64,000 bases of DNA from Pseudonocardia autotrophica (GTDB lineage Bacteria; Actinomycetota; Actinomycetes; Mycobacteriales; Pseudonocardiaceae). The position numbers and the translations under genes were made by a program. The notes beneath the pieces were generated by a model. It saw only the letters and a program-made list of their open reading frames with translations. It was not told the DNA's origin and did not search any database. Positions 27,008 through 36,331 of the stretch are shown here, in pieces; the stretch's first letter is position 1; each line of letters starts with the position of its first letter. The stretch lies in contig NZ_JNYD01000020.1 in the NCBI RefSeq assembly GCF_000717175.1, positions 1 to 64,000 on the forward strand. Reading direction: 5' to 3'.

Positions 27008-27157
27008 TCGCCGGTTCGGCGTCCACGATCCGGGGAAGACCACCGTGGACCGTGGAACCGCCCAGGCACGGCGCCGGTCGCCGTGGCACGATGACCACTC
27101 GCCGACCGGCCCGCGCCGGTGCGGCGGATCCGCTCGACGAACGCAGGAGGCACCGCG

Positions 27158-27661
27158 GTGGCCACCCCGACCAGCTCCAGCGGCACGGACGTCCCGCCCG
27201 TGCTGCCGTCGATCCCGCTGTCGAAGGAGCCGGCTCCCGGCTCCGGCGACCAGTCGATCGGCGCCCTCGTGCGCGACGTCACCACCCACGTCTCGACGTT
27301 GATCCGCTCCGAGGTGGAGCTGGCCAAGGCCGAGGTGACGACCGAGGTCAAGAAGGGTGTCCAGGGCAGCGTCTTCTTCATCGTCGCGCTGGTCATCGCC
27401 CTGTTCAGCCTGTTCTTCTTCTTCTTCGCCATCGGCGAGCTGCTGTCGATCTGGCTGAACCGCGCCGCGGCGTTCGGCATCGTCTTCGGCATCATGATCA
27501 TCGCCGCGGGCGTGGCGGCACTGATCGGCTACCTGCGGGTGAAGAAGATCCGCAAGCCCGAGCGGACCATCTCCTCGCTCAAGGAGACGGCCGAGGTGCT
27601 GCAGCACCGGGGGAAGGCCCAGTCGAACGGGACGCCCCAGCTGGACGGCACCGCCCGCTGA
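27158..27661 (+). CDS. Holin-X/phage-holin superfamily III-like membrane protein
   Basis: The 167-aa protein has a soluble N-terminal part with an amphipathic helix (IGALVRDVTTHVSTLIRSEVELAKAEVTTEVKKG) and two transmembrane helices (SVFFIVALVIALFSLFFFFF and FGIVFGIMIIAAGVAALIGY), then a basic tail. This is the usual layout of actinobacterial holin-X/DUF1469 proteins, which are not phage holins in function; their role is unknown. AGGAGG lies 7 nt before GTG 27158. The next gene starts 5 bp after its stop. Confidence 0.88.
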   Translation: MATPTSSSGTDVPPVLPSIPLSKEPAPGSGDQSIGALVRDVTTHVSTLIRSEVELAKAEVTTEVKKGVQGSVFFIVALVIALFSLFFFFFAIGELLSIWLNRAAAFGIVFGIMIIAAGVAALIGYLRVKKIRKPERTISSLKETAEVLQHRGKAQSNGTPQLDGTAR

Positions 27662-27666
27662 GCGGG

Positions 27667-28602
27667 ATGGGTCGCGGGGGTCCGCGGCCCGAGCCGTCGT
27701 CCGTCCGGGTCCCCGGCCCCTGGCGGCACGGGTCGGTGTCCGCCAACGGGATCCGGCTGCACACCGTCGAGGCGGGCGAGGGCCCGCTCGTCGTGCTGCT
27801 GCACGGGTTCCCGGAGTTCTGGTGGTCCTGGCGGCACCAGCTGGTCGCGCTGGCCGCCGAGGGGTTCCGCGCGGTGGCCGTCGACCTGCGCGGGTACGGC
27901 GACTCGGACAAGCCGCCCCGCGGCTACGACCTGTGGACCCTGGCCGGCGACGTCGCGGGCCTGATCCGGGCGCTGGGCGAGCCGAAGGCGCACGTCGTCG
28001 GGCACGACTGGGGCGGCCTCATCGCCTGGACGCTCACGGCCCTGCACCCGCGGCTCGTGCGCACGCTCACGGTGGTCGACGCGCCGCACCCGCTGGCGAT
28101 CCGCTCCTCGGCGGTGCGCGACCCCGCCGGGCAGCTCCGCGCGACCGCGGGCTACGCCCTCGGTTTCCAGCTCCCGCGGCATCCCGAGCGCTCCCTGCGC
28201 GCCGACGGCGGCGCCCGGGTCGAGCGGATCATGCGGGCCTGGTCGGGCCCGGACTGGCCGGCCACCGCGGACTTCGCCGAGGCCGCGCGGCGCAACCGCG
28301 AGGCCATGCAGATCTCGACGGTGGCGCACTGCTGCCTGGAGTACTACCGCTGGGCGTTGCGCTCCCAGTTCCGCGCGGAGGGCCGCCGGTTCGCGGCCGC
28401 CGTCGCCCGGCCGGCCGAGGTGCCCGTCCTGCAGATCCACGGCGCGGATGATCCCTGCCTGCTGGAGCGAACGGCGCAGATCTCGCCGCGCTGGGTCACC
28501 GGTCCGTTCACCCACCACGTCCTGCCCGGCACGGGGCACTTCCCGCATCAGGAGCGGCCCGCCGCGACGACCGCGGCGATCCTCAGACGGCTGTCAGGCT
28601 GA
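27667..28602 (+). CDS. Alpha/beta hydrolase, epoxide hydrolase-like (EphE-like)
   Basis: The 311-aa protein has the alpha/beta-hydrolase fold motifs: oxyanion LLHGFPEFWWSWRHQ (HGFPE), nucleophile elbow VVGHDWGG (Asp), acid HGADDPCLLE, and catalytic His GTGHFPHQE. Asp as nucleophile and the HGFPE motif point to the epoxide hydrolase/haloalkane dehalogenase group; substrate unknown. It matches ephE next to the membrane protein in M. tuberculosis. Its last 20 bp overlap the 3' end of the opposing glycerophosphodiesterase gene. Confidence 0.92.
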   Translation: MGRGGPRPEPSSVRVPGPWRHGSVSANGIRLHTVEAGEGPLVVLLHGFPEFWWSWRHQLVALAAEGFRAVAVDLRGYGDSDKPPRGYDLWTLAGDVAGLIRALGEPKAHVVGHDWGGLIAWTLTALHPRLVRTLTVVDAPHPLAIRSSAVRDPAGQLRATAGYALGFQLPRHPERSLRADGGARVERIMRAWSGPDWPATADFAEAARRNREAMQISTVAHCCLEYYRWALRSQFRAEGRRFAAAVARPAEVPVLQIHGADDPCLLERTAQISPRWVTGPFTHHVLPGTGHFPHQERPAATTAAILRRLSG

Positions 28603-29602
28603 ACGCGGCCACCGCGGTGTCGGGGTAGTCGGAGAACACGCCGTCGACGCCCGCGTCGAGGAAGGCGCGGTACTCGGCGAACACGTCGCCGTGGTCGGCC
28701 TCCCGCCCGGTGCGGCGCATCCCGCGGGGCAGGAACGAGTTCTCGTTGCGGAACGTGAACGCGTGCACGAGCAGCCCGGCCGCGTGGGCGTCGTCGACCA
28801 GGGTGGTCGGCTCGCCGTCCGGCGGGATCACCAGCTCCTTGGCGGGCCCGACGGCCGCGGCGTAGGCCGCGATGCGGGCCAGCTCGTCGGGCCGCGTGAG
28901 GTCCGCGAAGGTGCGCGGGTCGCCGGCCGCGACGAGGTCGGCCGGGGCGCCGAGGTCGTCGAGCAGCTGGACGAGCCGCACCGGGATCTCCTCGTGGAGG
29001 GCCCGCAGGTTGGCGGTCTCGAAGGACTGCACGAAGACCGGCGAGTCGGCCCGGTCCAGGCCGTGCGCGCGCAGCGACGCGACCAGCGCGGGCTCGCACG
29101 CGAGGCCGCGCCCGGCGAAGTAGGTGGGGTTCTTGGTCTCCGGGTAGACGCCGATCTCGCGGCCCAGCTCGGCGGAGAGCCGGGCGCGCAGGTCGAGGAT
29201 CTCCTCGAAGGTCGGGACCGGGAAGAGGCCGTCGTAGACGGTGTTCTCCTGGCGCAGGTGCGGCAGCCGCTCGACCGCGCGCAGGGTGCGCAGCTCGGCC
29301 AGGGTGAAGTCGTCGGCGAACCAGTCCTCGACCGTGACGCCGTCGATCGTGCGGACCGTGCGCCGGCGGGCGAACTCGGGGTGCGCCGCGACGTCGGTGG
29401 TGCCGCCGATCATCGGCTCGTGCCGCGCGACGAGCACCCCGTCGGCCGTGCTGACCAGGTCGGGCTCGAGGAAGTCGGCGCCCATGCGGGCGGCCAGCTC
29501 GTAGCCGGCGAGCGTGTGCTCGGGCCGGTAGCCGGGGGCGCCGCGGTGGGCGATGACGAGGGGGGCGTGCGGCGCCGGGGCGGTCAGCAGCGCGGTGGGC
29601 AC
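28583..29602 (-). CDS. Glycerophosphodiester phosphodiesterase
   Basis: The 339-aa protein has the GDPD core: HRGAPGYRPEHTLAGYELAARMGADFLEPDLVSTADGVLVARHE, with the HRG, EPDL and second His, and later YPETKNP and FVQSFE. It splits glycerophosphodiesters to glycerol-3-phosphate and an alcohol. No signal peptide is seen, so it is probably cytoplasmic, unlike periplasmic GlpQ. GTG 29602 follows AAAGGA. It converges with the epoxide hydrolase gene (20-bp overlap) and is divergent from purD. Confidence 0.95.
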   Translation of the reverse strand: MPTALLTAPAPHAPLVIAHRGAPGYRPEHTLAGYELAARMGADFLEPDLVSTADGVLVARHEPMIGGTTDVAAHPEFARRRTVRTIDGVTVEDWFADDFTLAELRTLRAVERLPHLRQENTVYDGLFPVPTFEEILDLRARLSAELGREIGVYPETKNPTYFAGRGLACEPALVASLRAHGLDRADSPVFVQSFETANLRALHEEIPVRLVQLLDDLGAPADLVAAGDPRTFADLTRPDELARIAAYAAAVGPAKELVIPPDGEPTTLVDDAHAAGLLVHAFTFRNENSFLPRGMRRTGREADHGDVFAEYRAFLDAGVDGVFSDYPDTAVAAFSLTAV

Positions 29603-29810
29603 GGGGGAGTGTCCTTTCGCCGGGAAACGGCTCGCTTCCCAGCCTGCGCGGACGGGGGGTCGGGGATGCGACCGCCGGGCATCGGTCTCGTGAACTCCGG
29701 ACGGCGGGTCGCGAGGCTACCCACGCGGGCGGGTGACACGCCCCGGACGGGTGAGCGGGATCATGCGGCGGGGACGGGACCGGCCGTCACGGCGTCTAGG
29801 CTTCCGACCC

Positions 29811-31073
29811 GTGCGCGTACTGGTCGTCGGGAGCGGAGCCCGAGAACACGCCCTGGTCCTCGCCCTGGCGCAGGACCCCCAGGTGACGGCGCTGGCCTGC
29901 GCCCCCGGCAACGCGGGGACCGCGGCGGTCGCCGAGCAGCACGGGCTCGACGCCCGTGACGGCGCCGCCGTGGTGGCGCTGGCCCGGGAGTGGGACGCCG
30001 GGCTCGTGGTGATCGGGCCGGAGGTGCCGCTGGTCGCCGGCGTCGCCGACGCGGTCCGCGAGGCGGGCATCCCGGTGTTCGGTCCGGGCGCCGCGGCGGC
30101 CCGCATCGAGGGGTCCAAGCAGTTCGCCAAGGACGTCATGGCCGCCGCCGGCGTACCGACGGCCACGTCGACCGTCGTGGACAACCCGGCGAACCTGGAC
30201 GCCGCGCTGGCCGGCTTCATCCCGCCGTACGTCGTCAAGGACGACGGGCTGGCCGCCGGCAAGGGCGTGGTGGTCAGCGAGGACCTGGAGATCGCGCGGG
30301 CGCACGCCATGCACCTGCTCGACGAGGGTCACCCGGTCCTGCTCGAGGCCTTCCTCGACGGGCCGGAGGCCTCCCTGTTCTGCCTGGTCGACGGCACGAC
30401 CGTGGTGCCGCTGGTCCCCGCCCAGGACTTCAAGCGGGTCGGCGACGGCGACTCCGGGCCGAACACCGGCGGCATGGGCGCCTACGCCCCGCTGCCGTGG
30501 GCCGGCGAGGGCCTCGTCGACGACCTGGTGGCCCGGGTCGTCCAGCCGGTCGCCGACGAGCTCGCGCGGCGCGGCACGCCGTTCAGCGGGCTGCTCTACG
30601 CCGGCCTCGCCCTGACCTCGAACGGTCCCGCGGTCATCGAGTTCAACTGCCGCTTCGGCGACCCGGAGACCCAGGTGGTGCTGGCGCTGCTGCGCACGCC
30701 GCTCGCCGGGGTGCTGCACGCCGTCGCGACCGGCACGCTCGCCGACCAGGCACCGCTCGAGTGGAGCGACGGCGCCGCGGTCACGGTCGTCGTGGCCGCC
30801 GAGGGCTACCCGGGCACGCCGCGGCTCGGCGACGTCATCAGCGGGGCGGAGGCCGAGGGCGTGCTGCACGCCGGCACCCGCCGGCGGGACGACGGCGCGG
30901 TGGTCTCGGCGGGCGGCCGGGTGCTGTCCGTGGTGGGCACCGGCCCGGACCTCGCCGCCGCGCGTGCCGACGTCTACCGGCGGGTGGAGGGCATCCACCT
31001 CGCGGGCTCGCACCACCGCACGGACATCGCACTGCGGGCGGAGAAGGGCGAGGTCTCGGTCCCCGGACGGTGA
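29811..31073 (+). CDS. purD: Phosphoribosylamine-glycine ligase (GAR synthetase)
   Basis: PurD carries out step 2 of purine synthesis. The 420-aa protein shows the N-terminal GSGAREHAL nucleotide-binding start, the ATP-grasp core ([31 protein letters not shown]), and the signature [17 protein letters not shown] 29811 is chosen since TAGGCT lies 8 nt upstream, giving a leaderless transcript; a longer in-frame version lacks the usual start sequence. Confidence 0.97.
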   Translation: MRVLVVGSGAREHALVLALAQDPQVTALACAPGNAGTAAVAEQHGLDARDGAAVVALAREWDAGLVVIGPEVPLVAGVADAVREAGIPVFGPGAAAARIEGSKQFAKDVMAAAGVPTATSTVVDNPANLDAALAGFIPPYVVKDDGLAAGKGVVVSEDLEIARAHAMHLLDEGHPVLLEAFLDGPEASLFCLVDGTTVVPLVPAQDFKRVGDGDSGPNTGGMGAYAPLPWAGEGLVDDLVARVVQPVADELARRGTPFSGLLYAGLALTSNGPAVIEFNCRFGDPETQVVLALLRTPLAGVLHAVATGTLADQAPLEWSDGAAVTVVVAAEGYPGTPRLGDVISGAEAEGVLHAGTRRRDDGAVVSAGGRVLSVVGTGPDLAAARADVYRRVEGIHLAGSHHRTDIALRAEKGEVSVPGR

Positions 31074-31228
31074 TCTCCGCTTCACGCGTCCGTGGTCCAG
31101 GTTTCCGCGGTGTGTCCCCGCCGTTGCGGCCGGCCGTCCGCATGGTCCCGAATCCGGCAAACGTGCCGGACGTCCGGTAACCAGGGAGTAGCCCGATCGG
31201 ACCAACAAACAGGGCTGTGCGGGTGTGG

Positions 31229-31256
31229 TTGTCAGCGTGCAAACAGCGTGTAAACC
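31229..31256 (+). promoter_or_regulatory. Candidate promoter of the small exported protein
   Basis: TTGTCA and TAAACC are spaced by 16 bp in the 297-bp gap between purD and the next gene. This is the most AT-rich part of the gap (AACAAAC, GCAAACAGCG, GTAAAC). A leader of about 110 nt would follow. No riboswitch could be recognised. Confidence 0.35.
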
Positions 31257-31370
31257 CGTTCGCCGCCGGTTGATCACGGAGGGGTCGGACGGCCAGGGTT
31301 CCCCCGTCGTCGCGCACACCGACGTGCCCGGCGTACCGAAGGAATCCGAATCCCCCGAAAGCGAGATCCC

Positions 31371-31637
31371 ATGGGTTCGCATGCTCCCCGCACCACCCGT
31401 CCGACCCTCGCGAAGCTGGGCTTCGCGGCCGTCGCCGCCCCGGCCGCGATGCTCGCGGTCGCCGGTCCGGCCTCCGCGGCCGAGCTGGCCCCGGTCGGCG
31501 CCTACCTCGACGAGAACGTCACCCACGGCACCCCGCCGCTGGAGCCGGCCCTCGAGTACGTCGACGAGACCGTCGCCGCCACCGACAAGCAGGTCTTCGA
31601 CGTCGTCGGTGTGCTGACGGGCCAGTTCGAGAGCTGA
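31371..31637 (+). CDS. Small secreted protein of unknown function
   Basis: The 88-aa protein has a clear signal peptide: a basic start (MGSHAPRTTRP), a hydrophobic core (GFAAVAAPAAMLAVAG), and a PASA-AE cleavage site near residue 37. The mature part is about 51 residues, acidic, with two similar segments (AYLDENVTH and EYVDETVAA) and no cysteine. No family is recognised. Codon bias and the signal support a real gene; the ribosome binding site is only a short purine run (GAAAGCGAG). Confidence 0.75.
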   Translation: MGSHAPRTTRPTLAKLGFAAVAAPAAMLAVAGPASAAELAPVGAYLDENVTHGTPPLEPALEYVDETVAATDKQVFDVVGVLTGQFES

Positions 31638-31834
31638 TCCGTCGCCGGCGGCGGGCTTCTCCTGACCGTCGTCCGGCACCGGTCGCCACGGCGCCCGGGC
31701 GGGTCCCCCGAAGACCCGTCCGGCGCCGTCCGGCCTCCGCGCCCGGCACCAGGGGCTCAGGCCGGGCGTGTCGCGGTGCGGTGTCCCCGGCGGCGGCACC
31801 GCACCGCCCGGACCGGAGTTTTAGGCTCGCGGGC

Positions 31835-33022
31835 GTGACCTCCCTGAACCCCGGGATCGCGGGCCCCTCGGCCCGGTCCGGCATCGCCCCCTTCCACGTC
31901 ATGGACGTCTGGGCGGCCGCCGGCGAGCGGCAGCGCACCCGCGGTGACCTGATCAACCTCTCCGCCGGGCAGCCCTCCACCCCGGCGCCCGCACCCGTCC
32001 GGGCCGCCGCCGCGGCGGCGCTGGAGACCGAGGTGCTCGGCTACACCGTCGCCCTCGGCATCCCGGAGCTGCGGGCCGGCATCGCCGCCCACCACGGGCA
32101 CGCCTACGGCCTCGCCGTCGACCCCGACGACGTCGTGGTCACCACCGCCGGCTCCGGCGGCTTCCTCCTCGCCTTCCTGGCCGCCTTCGACGCCGGCGAC
32201 CGCGTGGCGATGGCCCGCCCCGGCTACCCCTGCTACCGCAACATCCTCACCGCGCTCGGCTGCGAGGTCGTCGAGCTGCCGTGCGGGCCCGACACCCGGT
32301 TCCAGCCGACGGTCGCGATGCTGGAGGAGCTCGACGAGCCGGTGAAGGGCCTGATCGTGGCCAGCCCGGCGAACCCGACCGGGACGGTGCTGGACCCGGC
32401 GGAGCTGGCCGGGCTCGCGCGGTACTGCGAGGAGCGCGGGATCCAGTTCGTGAGCGACGAGATCTACCACGGCATCGGCTACGCGGGCTCGCCCGCGACG
32501 GCCTGCGCCTGGGAGACCTCCCGCGAGGCGATCGTCGTCAACTCCTTCTCGAAGTACTTCTCGATGACGGGCTGGCGGCTGGGCTGGCTGCTGGTGCCCG
32601 AGCGGCTGCGCCGGGCCGTGGACCGGCTCGCGGGCAACCTCACCGTCTGCCCGCCCGCGCTCCCGCAGCACGCCGCCGTCTCCGCGTTCACCCCGGAGTC
32701 CTACGCCGAGGCGGACTCGCACGTGGAGCGCTACGCCGTGAACCGGGACCTGCTGCTGCGCGGCCTGCCCGCGCTGGGGATCGAGCGGCTCGCGCCCGCC
32801 GACGGGGCCTTCTACGTCTACGCCGACGTCGGCCACCTCACCGAGGACTCCATGCGGCTGACCTACGAGCTGCTCGACGAGACCGGGATCGCGGTCGCCC
32901 CCGGTGTCGACTTCGACCCCGTGGACGGCCACCGGTACGTGCGCCTGTCCTTCGCCGGGGCGACCGAGCCGATCGCCGAGGCACTCGAGCGGTTGCGGCC
33001 CTTCGTGGCGAAGCGGTCATAG
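31835..33022 (+). CDS. PLP-dependent aminotransferase (class I/II)
   Basis: The 395-aa protein is a fold-type I aminotransferase. Visible are INLSAGQPSTPAP, the aromatic and Asn pockets (ASPANPTGTVLDP; FVSDEIYHGIGY), the PLP lysine in VVNSFSKYFSMTGWRLGW, and the C-terminal YVRLSFAGATE arginine that binds the substrate carboxylate. It is aspartate/alanine aminotransferase-like; the amino acid used cannot be told. GTG 31835 is 7 nt behind TAGGCT, so it is leaderless. Confidence 0.94.
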   Translation: MTSLNPGIAGPSARSGIAPFHVMDVWAAAGERQRTRGDLINLSAGQPSTPAPAPVRAAAAAALETEVLGYTVALGIPELRAGIAAHHGHAYGLAVDPDDVVVTTAGSGGFLLAFLAAFDAGDRVAMARPGYPCYRNILTALGCEVVELPCGPDTRFQPTVAMLEELDEPVKGLIVASPANPTGTVLDPAELAGLARYCEERGIQFVSDEIYHGIGYAGSPATACAWETSREAIVVNSFSKYFSMTGWRLGWLLVPERLRRAVDRLAGNLTVCPPALPQHAAVSAFTPESYAEADSHVERYAVNRDLLLRGLPALGIERLAPADGAFYVYADVGHLTEDSMRLTYELLDETGIAVAPGVDFDPVDGHRYVRLSFAGATEPIAEALERLRPFVAKRS

Positions 33023-33029
33023 TGACCGC

Positions 33030-33845
33030 ATGACCAGTGCGGACGCACAGCGCGAGGAGCCGCGCATCGCGGCCTGGAACCGGTGGCTGGACTGGCCGCT
33101 GACCGTCCTCGCGGTCGCGTTCCTGGCCTGCTACGCGTGGACAGTGCTGGACACCTCGCTGTCGCCGGACACGCGCGCGGCCGTCGACACGGGTCTCACC
33201 GTGGTCTGGGTCGTGTTCGGGGTGGACTACCTGATCCGGCTCGCGCTGGCCCGGCGGCGCCTGCGGTTCGTCGGCACGCACCTGCTCGACCTGGCGATCC
33301 TGCTGCTGCCGATGTTCCGCCAGCTGCGGGTGCTGCGGCTGGTCACGGTGATCAGCGTGCTGAACCGGCAGCTGCGGGACGACTTCCGCGGCCGGGTCGC
33401 GGTGTACGTGACCGGCACCGTGGCGCTCGTCGGGTTCGTCGCGGCGCTCGCGGTGTACGACGCCGAGCGCGGCGCCCCGGACGCGTCGATCACGACCTTC
33501 GGCGAGGCGGTGTGGTGGACGATCACCACGATCTCGACGGTCGGCTACGGCGACCGCTACCCGGTCACGGTCGAGGGGCGGATCATCGCGGCGACGCTGA
33601 TGGTGGCCGGGATCGCGCTGCTCGGCGTGGTGACGGCGTCGATCGCCAGCTGGTTCGTCGAGAACCTGCGGCGCACCGCGGAGACGACGGCAGAGCGCAC
33701 GGAGAGCGAGCTCGCCGAGTCCGAGCGGAAGATCGACCTGCTGCTCGAGGAGGTGCGCCGGCTCAGGGCGCGGCTCGACGCGCTGGAGCCGCCGGCTGCC
33801 GGACGGCCCGCTCCAGCGGTCCGATCCGATCCAGCGCCGCGCTGA
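33030..33845 (+). CDS. Voltage-gated-type potassium channel
   Basis: The 271-aa protein has about six membrane segments and the K+ selectivity filter TISTVGYGDRYP. The S4-like segment is RQLRVLRLVTVISVLNRQLR, with positive residues in a repeated pattern. A C-terminal coiled coil (TESELAESERKIDLLLEEVRRLRARLDALE) probably drives tetramer assembly. It starts 7 bp after the aminotransferase stop. Its last 83 bp overlap the opposing threonine aldolase gene. Confidence 0.93.
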   Translation: MTSADAQREEPRIAAWNRWLDWPLTVLAVAFLACYAWTVLDTSLSPDTRAAVDTGLTVVWVVFGVDYLIRLALARRRLRFVGTHLLDLAILLLPMFRQLRVLRLVTVISVLNRQLRDDFRGRVAVYVTGTVALVGFVAALAVYDAERGAPDASITTFGEAVWWTITTISTVGYGDRYPVTVEGRIIAATLMVAGIALLGVVTASIASWFVENLRRTAETTAERTESELAESERKIDLLLEEVRRLRARLDALEPPAAGRPAPAVRSDPAPR

Positions 33846-34908
33846 CGTCCGCGTCGGTGAGGTCGGCGTGCGTCATCAGCCGGACCTTCCCGGACATGGC
33901 GCTGACCCGCACCCCGGCCTCGGCGAACCGGGCGATCGTCCCGGCCAGGTCGGCCACGGTGACCAGCACGATGTTGGTCTCGGGCTCCTGCACCCGCCAG
34001 CCGCGCTCGCGCAGGCCGGCGGCGAGCGTGGCGGCGCGGGCGTGGTCCTCGGCCAGCCGGTCGATCCGGTCCAGCGCGACCAGCCCGGCCGCGCCCAGCA
34101 CGCCGCCCTGCCGGACCCCGCCGCCGAGCATCTTGCGCAGCCGGCGGGCCTCCTCGACGAACTCGACCGACCCGGCGACGACCGACCCGACCGGCGCGCC
34201 GAGGCCCTTCGACAGGCAGACCTGCACCGTGTCGGACCCGACGGTCAGCGCGCCCGGCGGCACACCGAGCTTCACGGCGGCGTGCCAGAGCCGCGCACCG
34301 TCGAGGTGCACGGCGAGGCCGGCGGCCCGGGCGGCGCCGGCGGCCTTCGCGTGCTCCTCGGGGCGGGTGACGGTGCCGCCCGCGGCGTTGTGCGTGTTCT
34401 CCAGGCACAGCAGCCGGGTGCGCAACGTGTAGTACGGCCCGGCGGTGCCCGCGGCGCGGCGGACCGCGGCGGCGGAGACCTTGCCGGGCCCGGCGTCGTG
34501 GTCGAGCGGCTGCGGCATGCCGCCGGCCAGCCAGGCGGCGGTGCCCAGCTCGGCGTCGAGCACGTGGGCGCCCTTCGGGGCCAGGAACGAGTCGCCCCGC
34601 TGCAGGTGCGACATCAGCGCGATGAGGTTGCCCATCGAGCCGCTCGGCGTCCACAGGGCGGCCGACGCCCCGAGGATCCCCGCGACCCGCTCCTCCAGCT
34701 CGCGCAGCGTGGGGTCGCCGTCGAGGACGTCGTCGCCCACCTCGGCGTCGGCCATCGCCGCGCGCATCTCGCGGGTCGGCCGGGTGACCGTGTCCGACCG
34801 GAGGTCGATCGGCGCGTCCGGATCCGGCTTGCTCGCCTTGGCCCGGGCGGAGACCGCCGAGGAGACAGTTCTCGCCGCAGGTCGCCGGGATCGCGTCGGG
34901 GTCCGCAT
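33763..34908 (-). CDS. Threonine aldolase/beta-eliminating lyase family
   Basis: The 381-aa PLP enzyme has IDLRSDTVTRPTREMRAAMADAEVGDDV, the LENTHNAAGGTV segment, HLDGARLWHAAV and the PLP lysine motif VQVCLSKGLGAPVGSVVAG of low-specificity L-threonine aldolases, which split threonine to glycine and acetaldehyde. It has a 33-residue basic N-terminal extension before the usual start. ATG 34908 is preceded by a -10-like CAGAAT at 8 nt. The 3' end overlaps the channel gene by 83 bp on the opposite strand. Confidence 0.92.
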   Translation of the reverse strand: MRTPTRSRRPAARTVSSAVSARAKASKPDPDAPIDLRSDTVTRPTREMRAAMADAEVGDDVLDGDPTLRELEERVAGILGASAALWTPSGSMGNLIALMSHLQRGDSFLAPKGAHVLDAELGTAAWLAGGMPQPLDHDAGPGKVSAAAVRRAAGTAGPYYTLRTRLLCLENTHNAAGGTVTRPEEHAKAAGAARAAGLAVHLDGARLWHAAVKLGVPPGALTVGSDTVQVCLSKGLGAPVGSVVAGSVEFVEEARRLRKMLGGGVRQGGVLGAAGLVALDRIDRLAEDHARAATLAAGLRERGWRVQEPETNIVLVTVADLAGTIARFAEAGVRVSAMSGKVRLMTHADLTDADVSAALDRIGPLERAVRQPAAPARRAAP

Positions 34909-34950
34909 CGGACGGAATTCTGTCAGCCCCCGCCACTCTCGGTCTCGCCG

Positions 34951-34969
34951 GGTCACGAAAAGGTCACGA
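34951..34969. promoter_or_regulatory. GGTCACGA direct repeat ahead of the sigma factor gene
   Basis: GGTCACGA occurs at 34951-34958 and 34962-34969, 11 bp apart, which is about one helical turn. It lies in the 149-bp divergent region between the threonine aldolase and sigma factor genes, as expected for a tandem activator site. Confidence 0.45.
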
Positions 34970-35057
34970 CGTTGGGCCGGACGGGTGAGGTCGGTGGGGG
35001 GATGCAACCGTGGTCGGCGTCCGCATCGTCACAGGGGCGACGAAGGGAGGGCACCAG

Positions 35058-35573
35058 GTGGACGACGCCGCCGAGCGCGCGTTCGCGGAGTACTTCCGCG
35101 CGCGCCGCGACGCCGTGCGCCGCACGGCCTTCCTGCTCTGCGGGGACTGGCACCGGGCGGACGACCACGCGCAGTCGGCGTTCGTCGCGCTGCACCGGCA
35201 CTGGCACCGCATCCGCGACCCGCAGGCGCTCGACGCCTGGGTGCGGCGGACTCTGGTGCGGGCGGTCGTCGACGAGTCGCGCCGGCCCTGGCGCCGCGAG
35301 CGGCCGGTCGAGATCACCCCGGACCGCGCGGCCACGGGCCCGTCGGCCGACGGGGTCGCGACGCGGACGGCCCTGGTCGAGGCGTTGCGCGCGGTCCCGG
35401 CCCGGCAGCGCGCGGTCCTGGTGCTGCGATACCTGGAGGGACTCGACGTCACGGCCACGGCGGAGGCGCTCGGCTGCTCGACCGGCACGGTGAAGAGCCA
35501 GACCGCACACGGGTTGGCGGCGTTGCGGGCGATCCTGGGGGACACGCTCGACGACCTCCGGGCCGCGGGATGA
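35058..35573 (+). CDS. ECF sigma factor, SigE family
   Basis: The 171-aa protein has only the sigma-2 (AEYFRARRDAVRRTAFLLCGDWHRADDHAQSAFVALHRHW) and sigma-4 domains (VPARQRAVLVLRYLEGLDVTATAEALGCSTGTVKSQTAHGLAALR), the SigE-type actinobacterial ECF group. GTG 35058 follows GGGAGGG. The next gene encodes a membrane protein with an N-terminal cytoplasmic tail, likely its partner. Confidence 0.94.
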   Translation: MDDAAERAFAEYFRARRDAVRRTAFLLCGDWHRADDHAQSAFVALHRHWHRIRDPQALDAWVRRTLVRAVVDESRRPWRRERPVEITPDRAATGPSADGVATRTALVEALRAVPARQRAVLVLRYLEGLDVTATAEALGCSTGTVKSQTAHGLAALRAILGDTLDDLRAAG

Positions 35574-35598
35574 CGGACGGGACGAGGAGGTGACCCGG

Positions 35599-36303
35599 AT
35601 GGAGAACGACGACGACCGGCTGGCGGCCGCCTTCCGGGCCGCCGTGCAGGACGCCCCCGAGGCCGGCTTCGACCACGAGGACGTGCTCGCGGGCTCGCGG
35701 CGACTCGCCCGGCGGCGCCGGACGCTGGTCGCCGGCGGCGTCGCCGCCGCGGCGATCGTGCTGGCCGGCGGGGTCACGACCGGGGTCGTGCTCACCCGCG
35801 ACGGCGGCACCACGACCTCGGCGGCGGCCCCGGCGCCTGAGCGGGCCGAGCAGGCAGGGCCCGGATCGGCGGCCGACGCGGCGGCACCGCGGGCCGCGGC
35901 GGCCCCGTCGGCGCCCCGGTCGGGAGCGCCGCTGGGCCCGGCCGCGGGGGACTGCGTGAACCCGCAGGACCCGGAGCTGCGGGCGCTGGTCGACGCGGCG
36001 CTGCCCGGGCTGGCCGGCGCGCGGGAGGCGCCGACCACGATGATCTGCCGGCCCGGGGGCGGCCGCGAGGTCAACCTGGAGGTCACCGACGGGGCGCTGA
36101 CCGGCCTGCTCACCGTCGTCTACACCCCGGCGGGGGGGCCGCCCGCCCAGACCGCGAGCGCGGTGGGCTGGGTCACCGCGGAGGTGCCGACCGCCTCGGG
36201 CGGCACCGTGGTGGTGACCTCGCGCGGCGACGCGGACTCCGGCGGCGTCCCCTTCGCCGACGATGTCCGGCCGCTGGCGGAGGCGCTCGGCCCGCAGCTG
36301 TGA
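35599..36303 (+). CDS. Membrane protein, candidate partner (anti-sigma-like) of the ECF factor
   Basis: The 234-aa protein has a short cytoplasmic N-terminus (MENDDDRLAAAFRAAVQDAPEAGFDHEDVL), one membrane helix (LVAGGVAAAAIVLAGGVTTGVVL), an Ala/Pro-rich linker and a small outer domain with a cysteine pair (GDCVNPQ and MICRPGG). There is no zinc anti-sigma HxxxCxxC motif. Its role is inferred from position, 25 bp after the sigma gene. ATG 35599 is preferred because GAGGAGG lies 8 nt before it; GTG 35590 overlaps that site. Confidence 0.85.
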   Translation: MENDDDRLAAAFRAAVQDAPEAGFDHEDVLAGSRRLARRRRTLVAGGVAAAAIVLAGGVTTGVVLTRDGGTTTSAAAPAPERAEQAGPGSAADAAAPRAAAAPSAPRSGAPLGPAAGDCVNPQDPELRALVDAALPGLAGAREAPTTMICRPGGGREVNLEVTDGALTGLLTVVYTPAGGPPAQTASAVGWVTAEVPTASGGTVVVTSRGDADSGGVPFADDVRPLAEALGPQL

Positions 36304-36331
36304 GCAGGGGACCGCAGGGCAGACTGGCGGC

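Noticed and set aside
31074..31370. Riboswitch (c-di-AMP type) before the small secreted protein
   Set aside because: The conserved core sequences of the actinobacterial ydaO-type element could not be found; only a possible promoter is reported.
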